A stretch of DNA of 64,000 bases from JAAYUD01 sp963676865. GTDB lineage: Bacteria; Bacteroidota; Bacteroidia; Bacteroidales; Bacteroidaceae. The stretch lies in the NCBI GenBank assembly GCA_963676865.2, contig CAXXSS010000001.1, forward strand, positions 2,046,001 through 2,110,000. The letters run 5' to 3'. The notes under the pieces were generated by a model. That model saw only the letters and a list, made by a program, of their open reading frames with translations. It did no database searches and had not been told where the DNA came from. The position numbers were made by a program, and so were the translations under genes. Shown piece after piece: positions 61,892 through 64,000 of the stretch. Position 1 is the stretch's first letter. Each line of letters begins with the position of its first letter.

Positions 61892-62015
61892 AACAAACGT
61901 ATGTCGTTGGCATAACTAACGTATGTTACTGCGGTAACTAACGTTAGTTATCCTAACAACTAACGTTAGTTTCTTCTACAACATCCGTTAGTTACGGCGG
62001 TAACATACGGTTGAT
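61892..62015 (-). repeat. 124-bp six-unit palindrome array, copy 3
   Basis: Units of 14 bp start at 61892, 61914, 61936, 61958, 61980 and 62002, with 8-bp spacers GTTGGCAT, ACTGCGGT, ATCCTAAC, TCTTCTAC and ACGGCGGT. Two units (61936 and 61958) are the perfect AACTAACGTTAGTT. It lies 24 bp after the FecR stop. The flank TTGATTTTTC after the last unit is shared with copy 2. Confidence 0.95.
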
Positions 62016-62365
62016 TTTTCTGAATGCTAAGGCAATTCCCCAAATTGAGATATATCATAATACTCTTTTGCTGCGATTTATTTTACTTAAACAACTTTTC
62101 TTTAAAAATCGTACCCTTTTCATTTTTTTAATCGTATTAGGTTTACAAACTGTTCTTAAATGATAGAACAGGGAAACGATGTGTCAAATATCAGTGTGCT
62201 GATAGAACAGGCCTTTGCCGCTTGATGGGCGCTCGGACAAAACGTTGTGAATGATTGTTCGGCTAACCTCGTGAATAGCGGTGCAAGTTTGTTTAAAATG
62301 TGTTGGATGCTAGAGAGAGATGTGATGTTTAGAAAACCCAAATCAGATTGAATGTAAGATAGTGT

Positions 62366-62514
62366 CTTAGAATATTTTTCTATACACTGAAATGAATACT
62401 ATGTTCAAAAGAATAAAAATAGCATGAAAACGTAATTGCTGGTTTTATTTTCTATATTAAAATAAGATTAATTGTTCTATATTCTAAATATGTATCTTTG
62501 CAATAGAAATTAAT
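62366..62514 (+). promoter_or_regulatory. promoter module shared with 31892-32043, copy 2
   Basis: It begins with CTTAGAATATTTTTCTATAC (62366 on) and ends with TTCTAAATATGTATCTTTG and AGAAATTAATTCT. The -7 box TATCTTTG is at 62493-62500, 127 bp from the module start as in the first copy. It gives a leader of about 295 nt to the SusC at 62803. Confidence 0.7.
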
Positions 62515-62802
62515 TCTTTTTTATAAAGTTTATATTTACCGACAACGTATTAAGCAGACAATAAAGAGATATGAATACATTAGAAAAATTGTTTATGGTC
62601 TATCAGGTCATTACTACCGTTTGTTTGAGAGATATGTGTCTAATTGTCAATGATGTTCGGGATAATAAGTTTGATGATAAACTCTTTGAATGTCAATAGA
62701 GAATTTTACTTAAAATGATATAGAATTGTAGTCTGACCGCTATCAAGAAAGCTCCTTAATGATTGGAAATATTTGTTCCATTTTAAAATAATAAACCCAC
62801 AC

Positions 62803-64000
62803 ATGAAAAAAGGCAAATTGTTGACTCTTGTCGTTTTTGTCCTTACTCTTTTTTGTGCATCGTTTGTTGATGCACAGGAAGAAAAGGGGAAAACGATAAC
62901 GATGGATTTTCAGAACGAAAATATGGCGACGGTTCTGAAACGTTTGGAAAAGGCGTCGGGATATAAAATCCTGTTTACCTACGATGATGTCAATCGCTTT
63001 ACTACAAGCGGAAAGCTAAAGAATGTTTCTATTCACGAAGCTTTAAAAACAATTATCGGAAATAAACCATTGGATTTTGTAATCGACGGGAAATTTATCA
63101 ACGTGACGTTGAAACAAGTGAAGATGAAGCGATTATCGAGAACGGCACTGACTAAAGTGCTTGGCATCGTGATTGCCGATGAAAAGGGTGAACCTACTCC
63201 TGTGATCGGTGCCACTGTCAAAGTGAAAAGCTCTGGTAAAGGAGCGGTAACCGACAGTAACGGGCACTTCGAATTGACGGATGTGATAGAGGGAGAAGAC
63301 TTAATCGTATCGTATATCGGTATGCAGACTCGCACGATACCTGCCCAACAAAGAGTAACTGTTCGTATGAAAGACAATGTGCAGTGTCTGGACGAAGTAG
63401 TGGTAACGGGTCTGTTCAATTACCGTGCGGCGAGTTTCACCGGTTCGGCAAGAACTTATACAAAGGACGATTTACAATCGGTAGGCAATCAAAATCTGTT
63501 GAAGAGTCTGAGCAATTTGGACCCTTCGTTTGTGATTGACGATAATTATACCAATGGCTCAAACCCGAATGCATTCAATAATATCAACATACGTGGTAAC
63601 GCTTCGTTCACGGGACTGCAAAGCGAATACGACGGCAATCCCAACGAACCTCTTTTTATTGTAGATGGATTTGAAGCCACCCGTGAGCAAGTGTTTGATT
63701 TGGATATGAATCGTGTGAAATCTGTTACTGTATTGAAAGATGCGGCGGCCAAAGCTCTTTATGGATCGAAAGCAGCCAATGGCGTAGTTGTAGTGGAAAC
63801 AAAAGAGCCCGAAAGAGGTAGACTCCGACTTACTTATACGGGCGACTTGAATGTGGAGGCTCCCGATTTGTCTTCTTACAACTTGTGCAATTCGGCAGAG
63901 AAGCTACAGGCAGAGTTGAATGCCGGTCGGTATTTGGCTGCGTCGGCATATCACAATGAATATCTGCAAGAAGAATATAACGATCTGAAGACGAGTGTGG
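62803..64000 (+). CDS. SusC/RagA-family TonB-dependent receptor with STN domain (partial, runs off right edge)
   Basis: Start of an outer-membrane receptor, 399 residues visible from ATG 62803. The signal peptide (about 1-25, ending FVDAQ) is followed by an STN domain at about 31-105 (ITMDFQNENMATVLKRLEKA, YKILFTYDDVNRF), a carboxypeptidase-like domain at about 125-195 (TPVIGATVKVKSSGKGAVTD), and a TonB box near 203-210 (DEVVVTGL). The plug contains PLFIVDGFEATREQVFDLDM and VTVLKDAAAKALYGSKAANG. Closely related to the receptor at 51743. It should signal to the FecR at 60689, although the two genes are 936 bp apart with an intervening promoter module. Confidence 0.96.
   Translation, partial: MKKGKLLTLVVFVLTLFCASFVDAQEEKGKTITMDFQNENMATVLKRLEKASGYKILFTYDDVNRFTTSGKLKNVSIHEALKTIIGNKPLDFVIDGKFINVTLKQVKMKRLSRTALTKVLGIVIADEKGEPTPVIGATVKVKSSGKGAVTDSNGHFELTDVIEGEDLIVSYIGMQTRTIPAQQRVTVRMKDNVQCLDEVVVTGLFNYRAASFTGSARTYTKDDLQSVGNQNLLKSLSNLDPSFVIDDNYTNGSNPNAFNNINIRGNASFTGLQSEYDGNPNEPLFIVDGFEATREQVFDLDMNRVKSVTVLKDAAAKALYGSKAANGVVVVETKEPERGRLRLTYTGDLNVEAPDLSSYNLCNSAEKLQAELNAGRYLAASAYHNEYLQEEYNDLKTSV

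Overview
The window is chromosomal DNA from a member of the Bacteroidales, most likely a Bacteroides or close relative. The grounds are five SusC-type TonB-dependent receptors or fragments, SusD lipoproteins, ECF-sigma/FecR pairs, a Bacteroidales-type HU/DUF4248/VirE cassette, and repeated -7 boxes of the form TAnnTTTG, the Bacteroidetes housekeeping promoter signature. No ribosomal RNA, phage structural gene, integrase, CRISPR array or complete insertion sequence is visible.

Layout. 1-3047 (minus) is the end of a nutrient-uptake locus read as ECF sigma, FecR anti-sigma, then a SusC receptor with an N-terminal STN signalling domain that runs off the left edge. 3148-7686 (minus) holds a secreted serine hydrolase, PriA and a small outer-membrane barrel protein. 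tRNA-Ser(CGA) is at 7845. 8151-10637 (plus) is a Crp/Fnr regulator, an MFS exporter and an isochorismatase-fold protein, with a Crp/Fnr-like palindrome in the exporter promoter. From 10.8 to 27 kb the DNA is accessory: a DUF4143 ATPase; the amidase/HU/DUF4248/VirE cassette embedded in inverted repeats; an AT-rich, defence-like stretch (GIY-YIG nuclease plus nucleotide-cyclase-like protein, a small P-loop gene pair, a TIR protein); a small-RNA candidate; a small secreted CxxC protein with four decayed copies nearby; an NTF2-like protein; and a Fic enzyme.

27.8-31.4 kb carries an MscS-type channel and an acyltransferase. 32.7-40.8 kb is a four-gene operon: TonB-dependent receptor, DUF4876-like surface lipoprotein, outer-membrane barrel protein and a secreted gingipain-like (clan CD) cysteine peptidase, which I read as a surface proteolysis and uptake system. 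41.1-47.4 kb (minus) is a SusC/SusD pair with a secreted phosphodiesterase. 48.0-49.6 kb is a thioredoxin-like protein. 50.0-59.9 kb is a seven-gene locus (ECF sigma, FecR, STN-SusC, SusD, DUF4843 lipoprotein, PKD-like lipoprotein, TlpA-like thioredoxin), and 60.2-64.0 kb starts a paralogous sigma/FecR/SusC locus that leaves the window. In these loci the STN domain of the receptor is expected to signal to FecR, which releases the sigma factor to raise transcription of its own locus.

The strongest unexplained signal is a 124-bp element present three times (18951, 47937, 61892). Each copy has six 14-bp near-palindromes (ideal form AACTAACGTTAGTT) separated by exactly 8 bp, giving a strict 22-bp period, and the 8-bp spacers are largely conserved by position between copies. 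One copy supplies the last codons of a protein. Other points worth attention are the nuclease/cyclase-like pair, the peptidase/TonB operon, a ~150-bp promoter module shared by two receptor loci, and the small-RNA candidate at 24150.
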